A stretch of 64,000 bases of DNA from Muribaculaceae bacterium (GCA_017391675.1 JAFOXR010000012.1:1-64000), one strand, 5' to 3'. Numbered from the stretch's first letter, positions 18,374 through 27,686 are shown. Made by a program: numbers and translations. Notes: generated by a model from the letters alone, not told the origin.

Positions 18374-20449
18374 CTATTTCTTTTTCTTTGATGTCGTTTT
18401 GCTTGCCTTCTTGGTGATTGGCTTTGCCGCTGGTTTACGCGCTTTTTTCAAGCGAAGCACCTGGGCTGTGCGGGCAGGAAGGTATAGCTTCAACCAACTT
18501 ACGCCATACTTACTGTACAACTCATCATGCTGAGTGAAATGCTTCACATCGTCACTGATATTTCCATGACCGCCAAACTCTAGTGAATCGGAATTCATAA
18601 CACCCGAATATTCTCCTTCAGGCGCCAAGATTCCATAACCGGTGAATGATTTTACAGGATTGAAATTGAACACGAACACCAAGTCACCACGCTTGAATGC
18701 AAGCACCTGGTCATCGTCTTTTTCCCATAGCTTTTCTACCGGCTGTTTCTGGAAATTACGCTTTCCGCCTATAAGTCCTATCATGGCATTGTCGAACGCA
18801 TTCAAGTATTTATATTTCAAATCCTCTCTGTCAACAAGGTCCCATTGACGGCGAGCATACTTATAGGACCAGCCATTTCCTTCGCGAGGGAAATCAATCC
18901 ATTCGGGATGACCGAATTCATTTCCCATGAAGTTGAGATATCCGCCGTTGATTGTAGCGCATGTCACCAGTCTTATCATCTTGTGAAGCGAGATACCTCT
19001 ATCTACATTCATATTATCATCGCCCACCATCATATGCCAATACATATCGCTGTCTATCAGGCGGAAAATCAATGTCTTGTCACCCACTAGCGCCTGATCG
19101 TGACTTTCGGCATAGCTTATTGTCTTTTCATCGGCACGCCTATTGGTGAGTTCCCAGAAAATAGATGTCGGGTGCCAGTCTTCATCTTTCTTTTCCTTTA
19201 TGGTCTTAATCCAGTAGTCTGGAATACCCATTGCCATACGGTAGTCAAAGCCCATACCTCCCCACTCGAATTTAGTGGCCAGCCCTGGCATACCGCTCAT
19301 TTCTTCGGCAATAGTTATTGCCTTAGGATTCACTTCATGAATCAGTTTGTTGGCAAGCGCAAGATAGGTTATGGCATTAGTGTCCTGACCGCCATTGAAA
19401 TAATCTTCATATCCGCCAAAGGCTTGTCCCAGTCCGTGATTATAGTACAGCATTGATGTGACGCCATCAAAACGGAATCCGTCGAAATGATATTCTTCTA
19501 GCCAGAACTTGCAGTTTGACAGCAAGAAATGCATCACTTCATTCTTACCATAGTCGAAGCACAAAGAATCCCATGCCGGATGCTCTCTGCGATCGTCGCC
19601 ATAGAAATACTGATTATAACTTCCGTCGAAACGGCCTAGACCTTCCACTTCATTCTTAACAGCATGAGAATGAACGATATCCATAATCACGCTTATTCCC
19701 ATTTCGTGAGCGGAATCAATAAGATGCTTAAGTTCTTCAGGTGTACCGAATCGGCTAGAAGCAGCGAAGAAACTGGATACATGGTATCCGAAAGAGCCAT
19801 AATAAGGGTGTTCCTGGATAGCCATTATCTGAATAGCATTGTATCCATCGGCTTTCACGCGAGGAAGCACTTTTTCCCTGAACTCGTCATAAGTTCCCAC
19901 ATCTTCCTTATTCTGCCCCATTCCTATGTGGCATTCATATATAAGCAATGGCGATGTATTAGGTTCAAAACCGGCATCGGTGAATTCATATCCATTATCA
20001 GGCGCCCACACTTGAGCCGAGAAGATATATGTCTTTTCGTCTTGAATGACTCTTGTTGCATAAGACGGGATACGCTCGCCGTCACCGCCGTCCCAATACA
20101 CATGCAGTTTGTACAAGTCGCCGTGCTTTATAGCATCGGCAGGAAGTGACACTTCCCAAACTCCATTATCCTTACGCTCAAGGCTATACTTTTCGCTTTC
20201 AGTCCAACCATTGAAAGTTCCCACCATAACGATTCTGGTAGCATTTGGTGCCCACTCGCGGAACACCCAACCATTTGCATTACGATGAAGACCGAAGAAA
20301 TGATGTCCGTTAGCAAAATCGCTAAGCGTACTTGTCCCTCCCGTTAATTCCTGTTCTTTACGCAACGCATCTTCATGGCGACCTTCTATAGCTTCACGAA
20401 AAGGTTCTAGCCATGGGTCATTTTTCAAAATCTGAAGTTTTCTTTTCAT
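18374..20449 (-). CDS. glgB: 1,4-alpha-glucan (glycogen) branching enzyme
   Basis: The 691-residue protein has an N-terminal CBM48-like beta domain (EWAPNATRIVMVGTFNGW near 70-90), a GH13 catalytic barrel and a C-terminal all-beta domain. The nucleophile is D328 in GFRFDGV, the acid/base is a Glu of AEEMSG (382/383), and the transition-state motif is SHDQAL. It cuts alpha-1,4 chains and rejoins them as alpha-1,6 branches. The layout resembles eukaryote-type branching enzymes (GH13_8). The last 30 residues are a Lys/Ala-rich tail of unknown role. It is transcribed alone. Confidence 0.93.
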   Translation of the reverse strand: MKRKLQILKNDPWLEPFREAIEGRHEDALRKEQELTGGTSTLSDFANGHHFFGLHRNANGWVFREWAPNATRIVMVGTFNGWTESEKYSLERKDNGVWEVSLPADAIKHGDLYKLHVYWDGGDGERIPSYATRVIQDEKTYIFSAQVWAPDNGYEFTDAGFEPNTSPLLIYECHIGMGQNKEDVGTYDEFREKVLPRVKADGYNAIQIMAIQEHPYYGSFGYHVSSFFAASSRFGTPEELKHLIDSAHEMGISVIMDIVHSHAVKNEVEGLGRFDGSYNQYFYGDDRREHPAWDSLCFDYGKNEVMHFLLSNCKFWLEEYHFDGFRFDGVTSMLYYNHGLGQAFGGYEDYFNGGQDTNAITYLALANKLIHEVNPKAITIAEEMSGMPGLATKFEWGGMGFDYRMAMGIPDYWIKTIKEKKDEDWHPTSIFWELTNRRADEKTISYAESHDQALVGDKTLIFRLIDSDMYWHMMVGDDNMNVDRGISLHKMIRLVTCATINGGYLNFMGNEFGHPEWIDFPREGNGWSYKYARRQWDLVDREDLKYKYLNAFDNAMIGLIGGKRNFQKQPVEKLWEKDDDQVLAFKRGDLVFVFNFNPVKSFTGYGILAPEGEYSGVMNSDSLEFGGHGNISDDVKHFTQHDELYSKYGVSWLKLYLPARTAQVLRLKKARKPAAKPITKKASKTTSKKKK

Positions 20450-20572
20450 CTTTTATGGTATTATTCTAAAGCTACCGCCCTCAAAGAGCAAGCAACTTAA
20501 CATTAATCATAAGTTATCAATTAGCGAAATTATATAGAATATTGCACAATTCAAATTTTTAAGGACGCAAGT

Positions 20573-21916
20573 TTATCCTTTCCTGGAAATTTCTTTATAA
20601 AAGCATTGCATAAACAACACACCCGCAACAAATAGCGCAACTGCAAATGACAGATAAATGCCTATTATACCCCCCTTGAACGGAAACGCAAATAAGAATG
20701 CAGCCGGCAGTCCAATAACCACATAGGCTATAAATGCAAATTTCATCACTGGCATAACACACTTTATTCCGCGCAACGCATTAGCATAAGCTACCTGAGT
20801 AGCATCTCCAAACTGATACACTATCCATGGTATAATCAATGAATATGCAATATTCACCACGATTTCATCGGGAGTAAACAAGCCTAATATGCCCTTGCCT
20901 CCTAACAGCACTAGCAATGAAGCAAGAACTGCACTAGCAAGTATGACATGATAGCCAGCAGCAGCACTCCTGCGCACTTGAACTGTATCATTCACCCCAG
21001 AATAGTTTGCCACCATAATGGACAAGCTTGCTCCGAAGCTATAATAAACCATAAAACCAATGGTACCTAAGGCCAATATCACTTGATAGGCAGCCAGGTA
21101 TTCTGCTCCAAGCCACCCCACCAGCACTGTAGCGAATGTGAAAATCGCAGTTTCCATGCCCATCTGCATTGATACAGGCAACGACAACTTGCCTATCAAT
21201 TTTAAATCTTTTAAAGAGACAATTCCTGCGATGAAACCGCGCAAATACTCTTTATAGCGCGAGAATTTCAACAGACACAAGCAATAAGCCACCAGCATAA
21301 GAACTCTTGCTATCAATGTACTCACACCGGCCCCGTACAAGCCCCATTCAGGGCAGCCCCAGTTACCATATATGAGCAACCAGTTGCCAAAAATATTCAG
21401 AGCATTACCACTCAGCAATATAACCATAGCCACTTTCGTATCGGTAATGGCATCGGTAAATTGTCTGAAAACATTCACAATTACAACTGGTAGCATAGAA
21501 AGCAGAATCACAATATAATAGGGGCGCATAAGCGGTAACAGTTCCTCCGGCTGTCCCATTTCATCGAGAAAAACATAGCATAACAGCATAAGTCCCATGC
21601 AGAAAATTCCGAATATAACATTCAGCACCAAACCTGCTTTCACCGCTTCACCTATACGAGCAGTCTCTCCTTTACCATAATATGCGCCTACGATGGGCGT
21701 AAGTCCGTAAGAAAATCCCAGACATACTATATTCATGAGATTGAACAGACTGTTCACAAACGATGCAGCAGCAAGCGCATCGGTCGCATACTGCCCCACC
21801 ATTATAGTATCTACAAATCCTGTGATTATCACCCCCAACTGCCCCAGAAGAATTGGCAGCCCCAGCACAAGCACCTGCTTATAGTATTTTCCGTATTTAG
21901 AAACAGCTACATTCAT
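20573..21916 (-). CDS. MATE family multidrug/cation exporter
   Basis: With the start at 21916 (MNVAVSKYGK) the protein has 447 residues and about 12 membrane segments. Two MATE repeats are visible: the first opens with VLGLPILLGQLGVIITGFVDTIMVG, with the family's substrate-path residues. Such exporters use a Na+ or H+ gradient to expel cationic drugs or metabolites across the inner membrane. The frame is open to 21964, but a minus-strand TATCTTTG at 21923-21930 lies inside that extension, so the shorter start is chosen. Confidence 0.87.
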   Translation of the reverse strand: MNVAVSKYGKYYKQVLVLGLPILLGQLGVIITGFVDTIMVGQYATDALAAASFVNSLFNLMNIVCLGFSYGLTPIVGAYYGKGETARIGEAVKAGLVLNVIFGIFCMGLMLLCYVFLDEMGQPEELLPLMRPYYIVILLSMLPVVIVNVFRQFTDAITDTKVAMVILLSGNALNIFGNWLLIYGNWGCPEWGLYGAGVSTLIARVLMLVAYCLCLLKFSRYKEYLRGFIAGIVSLKDLKLIGKLSLPVSMQMGMETAIFTFATVLVGWLGAEYLAAYQVILALGTIGFMVYYSFGASLSIMVANYSGVNDTVQVRRSAAAGYHVILASAVLASLLVLLGGKGILGLFTPDEIVVNIAYSLIIPWIVYQFGDATQVAYANALRGIKCVMPVMKFAFIAYVVIGLPAAFLFAFPFKGGIIGIYLSFAVALFVAGVLFMQCFYKEISRKG

Positions 21917-21922
21917 ACCCCA

Positions 21923-21930
21923 CAAAGATA
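21923..21930 (-). promoter_or_regulatory. -7 element six bases from the MATE start codon
   Basis: Minus-strand TATCTTTG ends six bases before the ATG at 21916, so the transcript would have almost no leader. No good -33 match was found. Confidence 0.55.
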
Positions 21931-21974
21931 ACAACTTTATTCCATTAAATTCCTCGTATTCCACATTAAATAAC

Positions 21975-21982
21975 TATCTTTG
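21975..21982 (+). promoter_or_regulatory. -7 element of the DUF6377 gene
   Basis: TATCTTTG lies 22 bases before the ATG at 22005. It is divergent from the MATE promoter about 45 bases away. Confidence 0.6.
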
Positions 21983-22004
21983 TAACACTCTCATATAAAA
22001 GAAT

Positions 22005-23576
22005 ATGGCAAAACATATAGTAACATTAATAGCACTTCTTATTTCGGGCATGGCTTCTTTTGCGCAAATGTCGCTCACGCCCAAAGAACTCAACATGCTT
22101 GACGATGAAATTTCGCGCAAGCATATTTATGACAATTCAAAATACAACAGAATAGCTAAACTCTCAGAAGAATCCTATTCATCGGCAAAATACAGCGCCA
22201 GAAGATACCATGCTTCCATTCAGCTTGCCAAAGAATACGAGACATTCAAATCGGACTCTGCGCTATACTATTTCAATCAGGCATACCATATCGCCGAAGA
22301 ACTAAATGATTCATCAAAAATAACTCTGGCAAAACTGGGCAGAATCAAAGTTCTAGCAATCCTAGGATATTTCAAGGAGAGCATGACCGAACTTGATGAA
22401 ATAGAAGCGCAAGGCGTCCCAGAGGAGCTGAAAGCTGAATGGCTTGACACCAGCCGACAGCTTTACGCTTATGTCACAACCTACGCTATCGACAACGAAT
22501 TCCTTTTCAACAGATATCTGAAGAAACTGAACTACTACCGCGATAAGCAACTGGAAATCCTTGACAAGAATTCTCCAGAACACAAGCTATTCCTCGCCGA
22601 GCATTATGCGGTAAACGGAGAAACGACAAAAGCCAAGCTGCTTTTCGGCGAACTAATAAACGAAATACCAGACAGCAGCAACATTTATGCCCGAGCCGCG
22701 CACAACTTGTCAACTATCAAGAGCGTCGAAGGACACGATGATGCCGCAGCCTACTACCTGGCAAAATCGGCCATCTCCGACATCAAATGTTCGGTAAAAG
22801 AAACCTTGTCCATTCAAGAACTGGCTATCTATTTGTACAATATTGGCGACATAGCCCGCGCCTACAAGTACATCTCATCATCACTAGCCGATGCGGTATT
22901 CTGTAACGCACGCTTACGCACAGCCGAAGTGTCTAAAATAATCCCTCTAATAGACGGAGCCTACAAGGATCAGCTTGAGAAACAGCGCAAAACGCTTGTT
23001 GCGACCAACATCTTAGTAGGTTTCCTGTCAATAGGTCTAATTATTATTATAATTGTCGTATTGAGGCAAATGGGCAAGGTGAAACATGCCCGTCAACAGC
23101 TTAAAAAAGCAAACGAAATCAAAGAAGAATACATAGGCCACTTCCTTGACATCTGTTCAATATACATGGACCGTCTTGACAATTTCAGCAAGATTGTTAC
23201 GAGAAAAATCACTGCCGGTCAAGTAGAAGAACTGCTCAAGATGGCTAAAACTTCCAAGTTTACCGAAGGACAGCACCAGCAATTCTACGACAACTTCGAC
23301 GCTACATTCCTTCACATTTACCCAACATTCATTGACGAATTCAATAAACTGCTTCTACCCGAAGAGCAAATTATAATCAAAGAGCCTGGACATCTCACTA
23401 CCGAATTGCGTATATTTGCTTTCTTGAGAATGGGAGTAGAAGACAGCAACAAGATAGCAAGCTTCCTGAACTACTCGGTAAACACAATCTACACTTACAG
23501 GAATCGCATCAAGAGCAAGGCAAAAAATAGGGAAACTTTTGATGATGATATTATGAAAATCGGTTCTTTTTCATAA
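22005..23576 (+). CDS. DUF6377-type membrane regulator with TPR-like sensor region
   Basis: The 523-residue protein has a signal peptide (about 1-20), a helical TPR-like periplasmic region (about 30-325), one membrane segment (about 335-355, rich in Ile/Val/Leu) and a cytoplasmic part starting with a coiled coil. The C-terminal 80 residues contain LTTELRIFAFLRMG and a helix-turn-helix-like stretch (IASFLNYSVNTIYTYRNRIK), matching LuxR-like ends of DUF6377 proteins. It probably senses an envelope signal and binds DNA from the membrane. The target is unknown. Single gene. Confidence 0.8.
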   Translation: MAKHIVTLIALLISGMASFAQMSLTPKELNMLDDEISRKHIYDNSKYNRIAKLSEESYSSAKYSARRYHASIQLAKEYETFKSDSALYYFNQAYHIAEELNDSSKITLAKLGRIKVLAILGYFKESMTELDEIEAQGVPEELKAEWLDTSRQLYAYVTTYAIDNEFLFNRYLKKLNYYRDKQLEILDKNSPEHKLFLAEHYAVNGETTKAKLLFGELINEIPDSSNIYARAAHNLSTIKSVEGHDDAAAYYLAKSAISDIKCSVKETLSIQELAIYLYNIGDIARAYKYISSSLADAVFCNARLRTAEVSKIIPLIDGAYKDQLEKQRKTLVATNILVGFLSIGLIIIIIVVLRQMGKVKHARQQLKKANEIKEEYIGHFLDICSIYMDRLDNFSKIVTRKITAGQVEELLKMAKTSKFTEGQHQQFYDNFDATFLHIYPTFIDEFNKLLLPEEQIIIKEPGHLTTELRIFAFLRMGVEDSNKIASFLNYSVNTIYTYRNRIKSKAKNRETFDDDIMKIGSFS

Positions 23577-23706
23577 TATTCATATTTATATTTCCGCTTA
23601 TAACGATATTTGTTATTTTTTTGAATATCAAATGGATAAATTAAATATATTCTCAAATTAATTTATATTTCATTTATATTCTCATCTCCATCGGGAAAAA
23701 GCTTTA
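23577..23706. other. A+T-rich spacer upstream of a probable RNA gene
   Basis: No gene is visible. The segment separates the DUF6377 stop from the TATATTTG element at 23707 and has no clear terminator for the DUF6377 gene. Confidence 0.5.
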
Positions 23707-23714
23707 TATATTTG
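23707..23714 (+). promoter_or_regulatory. -7 element of a probable ncRNA
   Basis: A consensus TATATTTG with no ORF downstream on its strand before a strong terminator at 23988-24017. No good -33 match was found. Confidence 0.6.
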
Positions 23715-23717
23715 CAT

Positions 23718-24017
23718 TGTCAATGAGACGGAAATGATATTTCAGCACTCATTGATCATCGGATTCCTAACCTAGAATCAGACGGTGAAAAAGAGTTTTC
23801 CCGATCTTCATAACAGAAAGTAAAAGTTTTTTGATTCATTTATATAATAGTTGTTGTTATTATCCGCTGGGTAATCAATAGGTAATAAGTAATGTTTATT
23901 AGTTGTTAGTTTTTTGGGTATAATTTAATTATTGCCCTACAGGTAAAAAAGATTGGTATTTTGAGTTGCGCTACTGCGCAAACAAACAAAAAAGCACTTC
24001 GTGAGAAGTGCTTTTTT
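23718..24017 (+). ncRNA. Putative free-standing structured RNA of about 300 nt
   Basis: Between a consensus promoter and an intrinsic terminator there is no ORF but nested complementarity. TCAATGAG (23720-23727) pairs with CTCATTGA (23748-23755) around an inner GAAAT-GAT-ATTTC hairpin (23731-23743). ATCGG (23758-23762) pairs with CCGAT (23801-23805) and encloses two hairpins: GATTC/GAATC (overlapping at 23762) and GAAAA/TTTTC (23787-23800). A TTGCGC/GCGCAA hairpin (23966-23981) precedes the terminator. The 3' half is less obviously folded. No tmRNA, RNase P or SRP signature was recognised; a divergent 6S-like RNA or an unnamed Bacteroidales RNA are possibilities. Confidence 0.55.
23988..24017. 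terminator. Strong bidirectional intrinsic terminator
   Basis: A 13-base perfect stem (23988-24000 with 24005-24017, loop GTGA) has an A run on the left and a T run on the right, so it can work on both strands. Rightward it ends the putative RNA; leftward it ends ribF. Confidence 0.88.
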
Positions 24018-24049
24018 GTTTTTCTATTGTTACCTGGGGAAGCCGTCCG

Positions 24050-24970
24050 CTAAGACAGTACAGCCTTACATGCTTCCCTATCCACAAAAAGGCGTTGCTT
24101 AAGTTCTTCAAAAGACGAAAACTTCACCTCAGAACGCATAAACTTCACGAATTCTACAGTAAGGACCGAACCGTACAAATCTCCGTCAAAGTCAAATATA
24201 TTAACCTCGATAGTACGAGCTCCCCCTCTTTCTATAGTAGGGCGCACACCGATATTTGCCATTCCGCAATACTTTTCTCCATTCTCCAGCGTCACCTTTA
24301 CGGTATAAACGCCACGATGCGGAACTATAATATGAGAAGGCACATCAAGATTTGCCGTAGGGAATCCTATCTTTCGTCCGTTTTGTTTGCCATACACAAC
24401 GACTCCGCTCAGCTCAAAAGGTCGCGACAAATAGCATTTAGCCAAATCCACCCTGCCTTCCTCTATCATCTTTCGAATAAGCGACGAACTCACAGGGCTA
24501 TACTCGCCCTGATACTCGCGAGCGCGAACGACCTTAAGTCCAAGTTCTTCGCCGTGAGTAACATAATCCTCAAAATATTCGTCTTTATTACAGCCAAACC
24601 TATGATTAAATCCCATAACCAAAGTTCTAACCCCATAATCCTGCATCAGCAGTTTCATGAATTCACGAGATTCCAGAGCAGCCAGTTCCGAAGTGAAATC
24701 CATTACAATCACAGTGTCAACACCGAGTTCTCCGATAATCCGCAGCCGTTCCTCCAAAGTCATTATCATTCGCAAATCTCCGCCTGGACGCAATACACGC
24801 TGGGGGTGATCCCCGAAAGTAATCACCGCCGATCGCAGCCCTTCACTAGAAGCGACTTTACGCAAATCCTCTATCAAGAACTGATGCCCGAGATGAACAC
24901 CGTCAAACATTCCTATAGTCGCCACAAAGCCGCCTTCTTTCAATTGATTATTTCCTTGAAATATCTCCAT
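24050..24970 (-). CDS. ribF: Bifunctional riboflavin kinase / FAD synthetase
   Basis: The 306-residue protein makes FMN and then FAD. The N-terminal nucleotidyltransferase half has IGMFDGVHLGHQ near 19-30 and an SSSLIRK motif near 160. The C-terminal riboflavin kinase half begins around 180 with GRKIGFPTANL and ends with NIGVRPT and an FDGDLYG motif. Length and order fit RibF. It follows the HAD-phosphatase gene by 21 bases in the same direction, so the two are probably one transcript. Confidence 0.93.
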   Translation of the reverse strand: MEIFQGNNQLKEGGFVATIGMFDGVHLGHQFLIEDLRKVASSEGLRSAVITFGDHPQRVLRPGGDLRMIMTLEERLRIIGELGVDTVIVMDFTSELAALESREFMKLLMQDYGVRTLVMGFNHRFGCNKDEYFEDYVTHGEELGLKVVRAREYQGEYSPVSSSLIRKMIEEGRVDLAKCYLSRPFELSGVVVYGKQNGRKIGFPTANLDVPSHIIVPHRGVYTVKVTLENGEKYCGMANIGVRPTIERGGARTIEVNIFDFDGDLYGSVLTVEFVKFMRSEVKFSSFEELKQRLFVDREACKAVLS

Positions 24971-24991
24971 TTCATCGCTGATTTTGGCTGT

Positions 24992-25621
24992 TTATAACGA
25001 TTTTTCCTTTATAATGTCAGCAAACTCCATTCCCGGTTCCACCAGAGCCGTCTTAAACCCGAATTTCGCAGCTGCCTCAAGATTCACACTTGAATCGTCA
25101 AAGAACAATGTCTCCTCTGGATTTATACCCAAATGACTGATTGTATATTCAAATATTTTAGCATCAGGCTTAATCGATTTAGCTTCATAAGACAGCGACA
25201 AGCCATCAAAATAATCATTCATTTCCTTACCGCACACTCTGAAATATTTCTTTATGTCACTTTCCATCATTATAGGATTGGTGTTTGACAACAGATATAT
25301 TCCATAACGGCCACGCAAAGATTCAAGTTCTTGCAATCGGTGAGGCGGTATTCCCAGAAGGAATTTGCAGAAAGCTGAATCTATTTCCTCATCGGTCACT
25401 TCGCGAGAAACATGCTTTCTAATTTCAGCCCGGAACTCGGCAGGCGTAATCGAACCTTCTTCAAGTTCAAGGAAAACACCCTTCTGCGCATACTCACCAA
25501 GCAGAGAATTAGCATCGGCCATTCCCATTTCTTCAAAAGCCTTTACGCAATTAGCCCTCTTAATATCCATTATAACGCCGCCCAAATCAAACAGCAGATT
25601 CTTTATTTCGGTATTCTTCAT
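24992..25621 (-). CDS. HAD-family hydrolase (YihX-like phosphatase)
   Basis: With the ATG at 25621 (MKNTEIKNLL) the protein has 209 residues. HAD motif I reads FDLGGVIMD, motif II is LLSNTN, motif III uses the lysine in KPDAKIFEY and motif IV is FFDDSSVN. These are the residues of a Mg-dependent phosphatase of the YihX/epoxide-hydrolase-N group, which in other bacteria removes phosphate from small sugar phosphates. The frame is open to 25681, but a minus-strand TACCTTTG at 25644-25651 favours the shorter start. Confidence 0.85.
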   Translation of the reverse strand: MKNTEIKNLLFDLGGVIMDIKRANCVKAFEEMGMADANSLLGEYAQKGVFLELEEGSITPAEFRAEIRKHVSREVTDEEIDSAFCKFLLGIPPHRLQELESLRGRYGIYLLSNTNPIMMESDIKKYFRVCGKEMNDYFDGLSLSYEAKSIKPDAKIFEYTISHLGINPEETLFFDDSSVNLEAAAKFGFKTALVEPGMEFADIIKEKSL

Positions 25622-25643
25622 AATCAATGTAATAAATCGGCAA

Positions 25644-25651
25644 CAAAGGTA
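25644..25651 (-). promoter_or_regulatory. -7 element of the HAD-ribF transcript
   Basis: Minus-strand TACCTTTG matches TAnnTTTG and is 22 bases before the ATG at 25621. Confidence 0.55.
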
Positions 25652-25797
25652 GCTATTTATTGCCGATATACAGGCAAGCACTCTTCAAAATTTGTCCTTC
25701 ATGTTATTTTTTCTTAATTTATCATAAATAATCATATTTTTACAAAAAAGTAACATTATTCGAACGCCCGCACATCATTTAAATGATAAATATATCG

Positions 25798-25805
25798 TAT
25801 ATTTG
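25798..25805 (+). promoter_or_regulatory. -7 element of the rimP-nusA-infB operon
   Basis: TATATTTG lies 63 bases before the rimP ATG, leaving a leader of about 55 bases that holds a terminator-like hairpin. Confidence 0.65.
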
Positions 25806-25823
25806 CAAGTGGAATGGAATATG

Positions 25824-25852
25824 GAGGGGGCAGGCAGCTCCCTCGTTTTTTT
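25824..25852 (+). promoter_or_regulatory. Terminator-like hairpin in the rimP-nusA-infB leader
   Basis: GAGGG (25824-25828) pairs with CCCTC (25840-25844). After one G/T mismatch, GC pairs with GC above it, closing a five-base loop. One G and then seven Ts follow (25846-25852). It sits between promoter and first gene and so would act as an attenuator. NusA, encoded in this operon, modulates such termination, and the corresponding E. coli operon is known to be controlled by NusA. Control here is inference. Confidence 0.6.
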
Positions 25853-25868
25853 ATAATAACAGAAATAT

Positions 25869-26336
25869 ATGATTGACAAATCGGAACTTACGGGTGTTAT
25901 CAACGCCGCTTTGGAGAACAGCGAGCTGTTTCTCGTAGATGTGACGGTGAGCCGTGATAACAATATCGTGGTTGAGATTGACTCTATGGACAGTGTGAGC
26001 ATTGACGACTGCGCTCAACTAACAAGAGCCATAGAAAGTCACTTCGACCGCGACAAGGAAGATTACGAACTTGAAGTGGGATCGGCAGGCTTGACTTCGC
26101 CATTCAAGGTAAAGAAACAATATGAAAAATACCTTGACGAAGAAGTGGAAGTGCTCACTAAAGACGGCCGCAAGCTGAAAGGCACGCTAAAAGAGGCAGG
26201 AGAAGAAACCTTTACAATAGGCATAGCCAAGAAGGTGAAGCCCGAGGGAGCAAAGCGTCCGATTGAAGTCATTGAAGACGAAACATTTAATTACAACGAA
26301 ATAAAATATACAAAATACTTAATTCAGTTTAAATAG
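25869..26336 (+). CDS. rimP: Ribosome maturation factor
   Basis: The 155-residue protein assists late assembly of the 30S subunit. It shows the RimP pattern: an N-terminal alpha/beta domain with VTVSRDNNIVVEIDSMDSVSIDDC (near 25-50), then the EVGSAGLTSPFKVKKQYEKY hinge and a C-terminal SH3-like beta domain. It starts the rimP-nusA-infB cluster, a conserved order in many bacteria; nusA begins four bases after its stop. Confidence 0.93.
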   Translation: MIDKSELTGVINAALENSELFLVDVTVSRDNNIVVEIDSMDSVSIDDCAQLTRAIESHFDRDKEDYELEVGSAGLTSPFKVKKQYEKYLDEEVEVLTKDGRKLKGTLKEAGEETFTIGIAKKVKPEGAKRPIEVIEDETFNYNEIKYTKYLIQFK

Positions 26337-26340
26337 AATT

Positions 26341-27606
26341 ATGGCAAAGAAAGAGGAAGTCATCGACATGGTGGACAGATTTTCAGAGTTTAAAGAGCTG
26401 AAAAACATTGACAAGACAACAATGATAAGTGTCCTTGAAGAATCATTCCGTAGCGTGTTGGCAAAAATGTTTGGCAGCGACGAGAATTTTGATGTGATCA
26501 TGAACCCCGACAAGGGCGACTGCGAAATCTATCAGAATCTAGAAGTCGTACCCGACGGAGAAGTTACCGACCCAGTAAAGCAAATAAGCCTTACTGACGC
26601 TCAAAACGACCCTGACGATCCGGATCCAGACTGCGAAGTGGGTGAAGACCACACAAAGAAAATTGATTTCGCCAAGTTTGGCCGTCGCGCTATTCTTAAC
26701 CTTCGTCAAACTCTTGCCAGCAAGATTCTAGACTTGCAGAAGGACGCTATCTATTCTAAGTTCAAAGAAATGGAAGGCGAGCTTGTATCGGGCGAAGTAT
26801 ACCAACTATGGAAAAAGGAAATTCTTTTGCTTGATGATGACAAGAACGAACTTCTGCTTCCAAAAGACCAACAGATTCCAAGCGATTTCTACCGCAAGGG
26901 TGAAACCGTGCGCGCAGTCATCGAACGAGTGGACAACCACAACAACAACCCTAAGATTATCGTTTCACGCACAAGCGAGAACTTGCTACGCCGTCTATTC
27001 GAACTTGAAGTGCCAGAAATCCATGACGGACTTATCGTGATTCGTGCCGTAGCACGCATACCGGGAGAACGCGCTAAGATCGCAGTTGAAAGCTACGACG
27101 ACCGCATCGACCCAGTAGGAGCATGCGTTGGCGTGAAAGGTGCACGCATACATGGTATCGTTCGCGAATTGAGAAACGAAAATATCGATGTTATCAACTA
27201 TACTTCAAATCCACAACTATTCATTCAACGCGCGCTAAGCCCAGCTAAGATTTCTTCAATGAGACTTGATGAAGAAACAAAGCACGCAGAAGTATTCCTT
27301 CGTCCAGAAGAAGTGTCTCTAGCTATCGGTAAAGGCGGTTTGAATATCAAACTTGCTTCTCGCCTAACAGGTTATGAAATTGATGTATTCCGCGATTTAG
27401 ATGAAGAAGGTGAAGAAGATATCTACCTAGACGAATTCAAAGATGAAATAGAATCTTGGATAATTGAAGCATTGAAGGATATGGGTTGCGCTACAGCTAA
27501 GGCTGTGCTTAACACTCCACGCGAAGCACTTATCGAGCAAGCCGACTTGGAAGAAGATACAGTGGACAATGTAATAGCTATCCTTAAGGCTGAATTCGAG
27601 GACTAA
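26341..27606 (+). CDS. nusA: Transcription termination/antitermination factor NusA
   Basis: The 421-residue protein binds RNA polymerase and nascent RNA. An N-terminal polymerase-binding domain (about 1-130) is followed by an S1 domain (about 135-210) and two KH domains, with RIPGERAKIAV and GVKGARI motifs and a second GKGGLNIKLASRL loop. A short acidic C-terminal helical region remains, but the E. coli-type acidic repeats are missing, as is usual outside Proteobacteria. The operon leader contains a possible termination site it could regulate. Confidence 0.95.
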   Translation: MAKKEEVIDMVDRFSEFKELKNIDKTTMISVLEESFRSVLAKMFGSDENFDVIMNPDKGDCEIYQNLEVVPDGEVTDPVKQISLTDAQNDPDDPDPDCEVGEDHTKKIDFAKFGRRAILNLRQTLASKILDLQKDAIYSKFKEMEGELVSGEVYQLWKKEILLLDDDKNELLLPKDQQIPSDFYRKGETVRAVIERVDNHNNNPKIIVSRTSENLLRRLFELEVPEIHDGLIVIRAVARIPGERAKIAVESYDDRIDPVGACVGVKGARIHGIVRELRNENIDVINYTSNPQLFIQRALSPAKISSMRLDEETKHAEVFLRPEEVSLAIGKGGLNIKLASRLTGYEIDVFRDLDEEGEEDIYLDEFKDEIESWIIEALKDMGCATAKAVLNTPREALIEQADLEEDTVDNVIAILKAEFED

Positions 27607-27686
27607 TCCAAGACTACAGAAAATAACGATAGAGCGAAATAATCAAGTCTTTAATAATTCTTTAAAATAAAAACTTATCATAATAT

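Noticed and set aside
24008-24997. Long plus-strand ORF (329 residues) opposite ribF
   Set aside because: The minus-strand RibF has all its motifs and a conserved length; the opposite frame starts inside a terminator and shows no domain.
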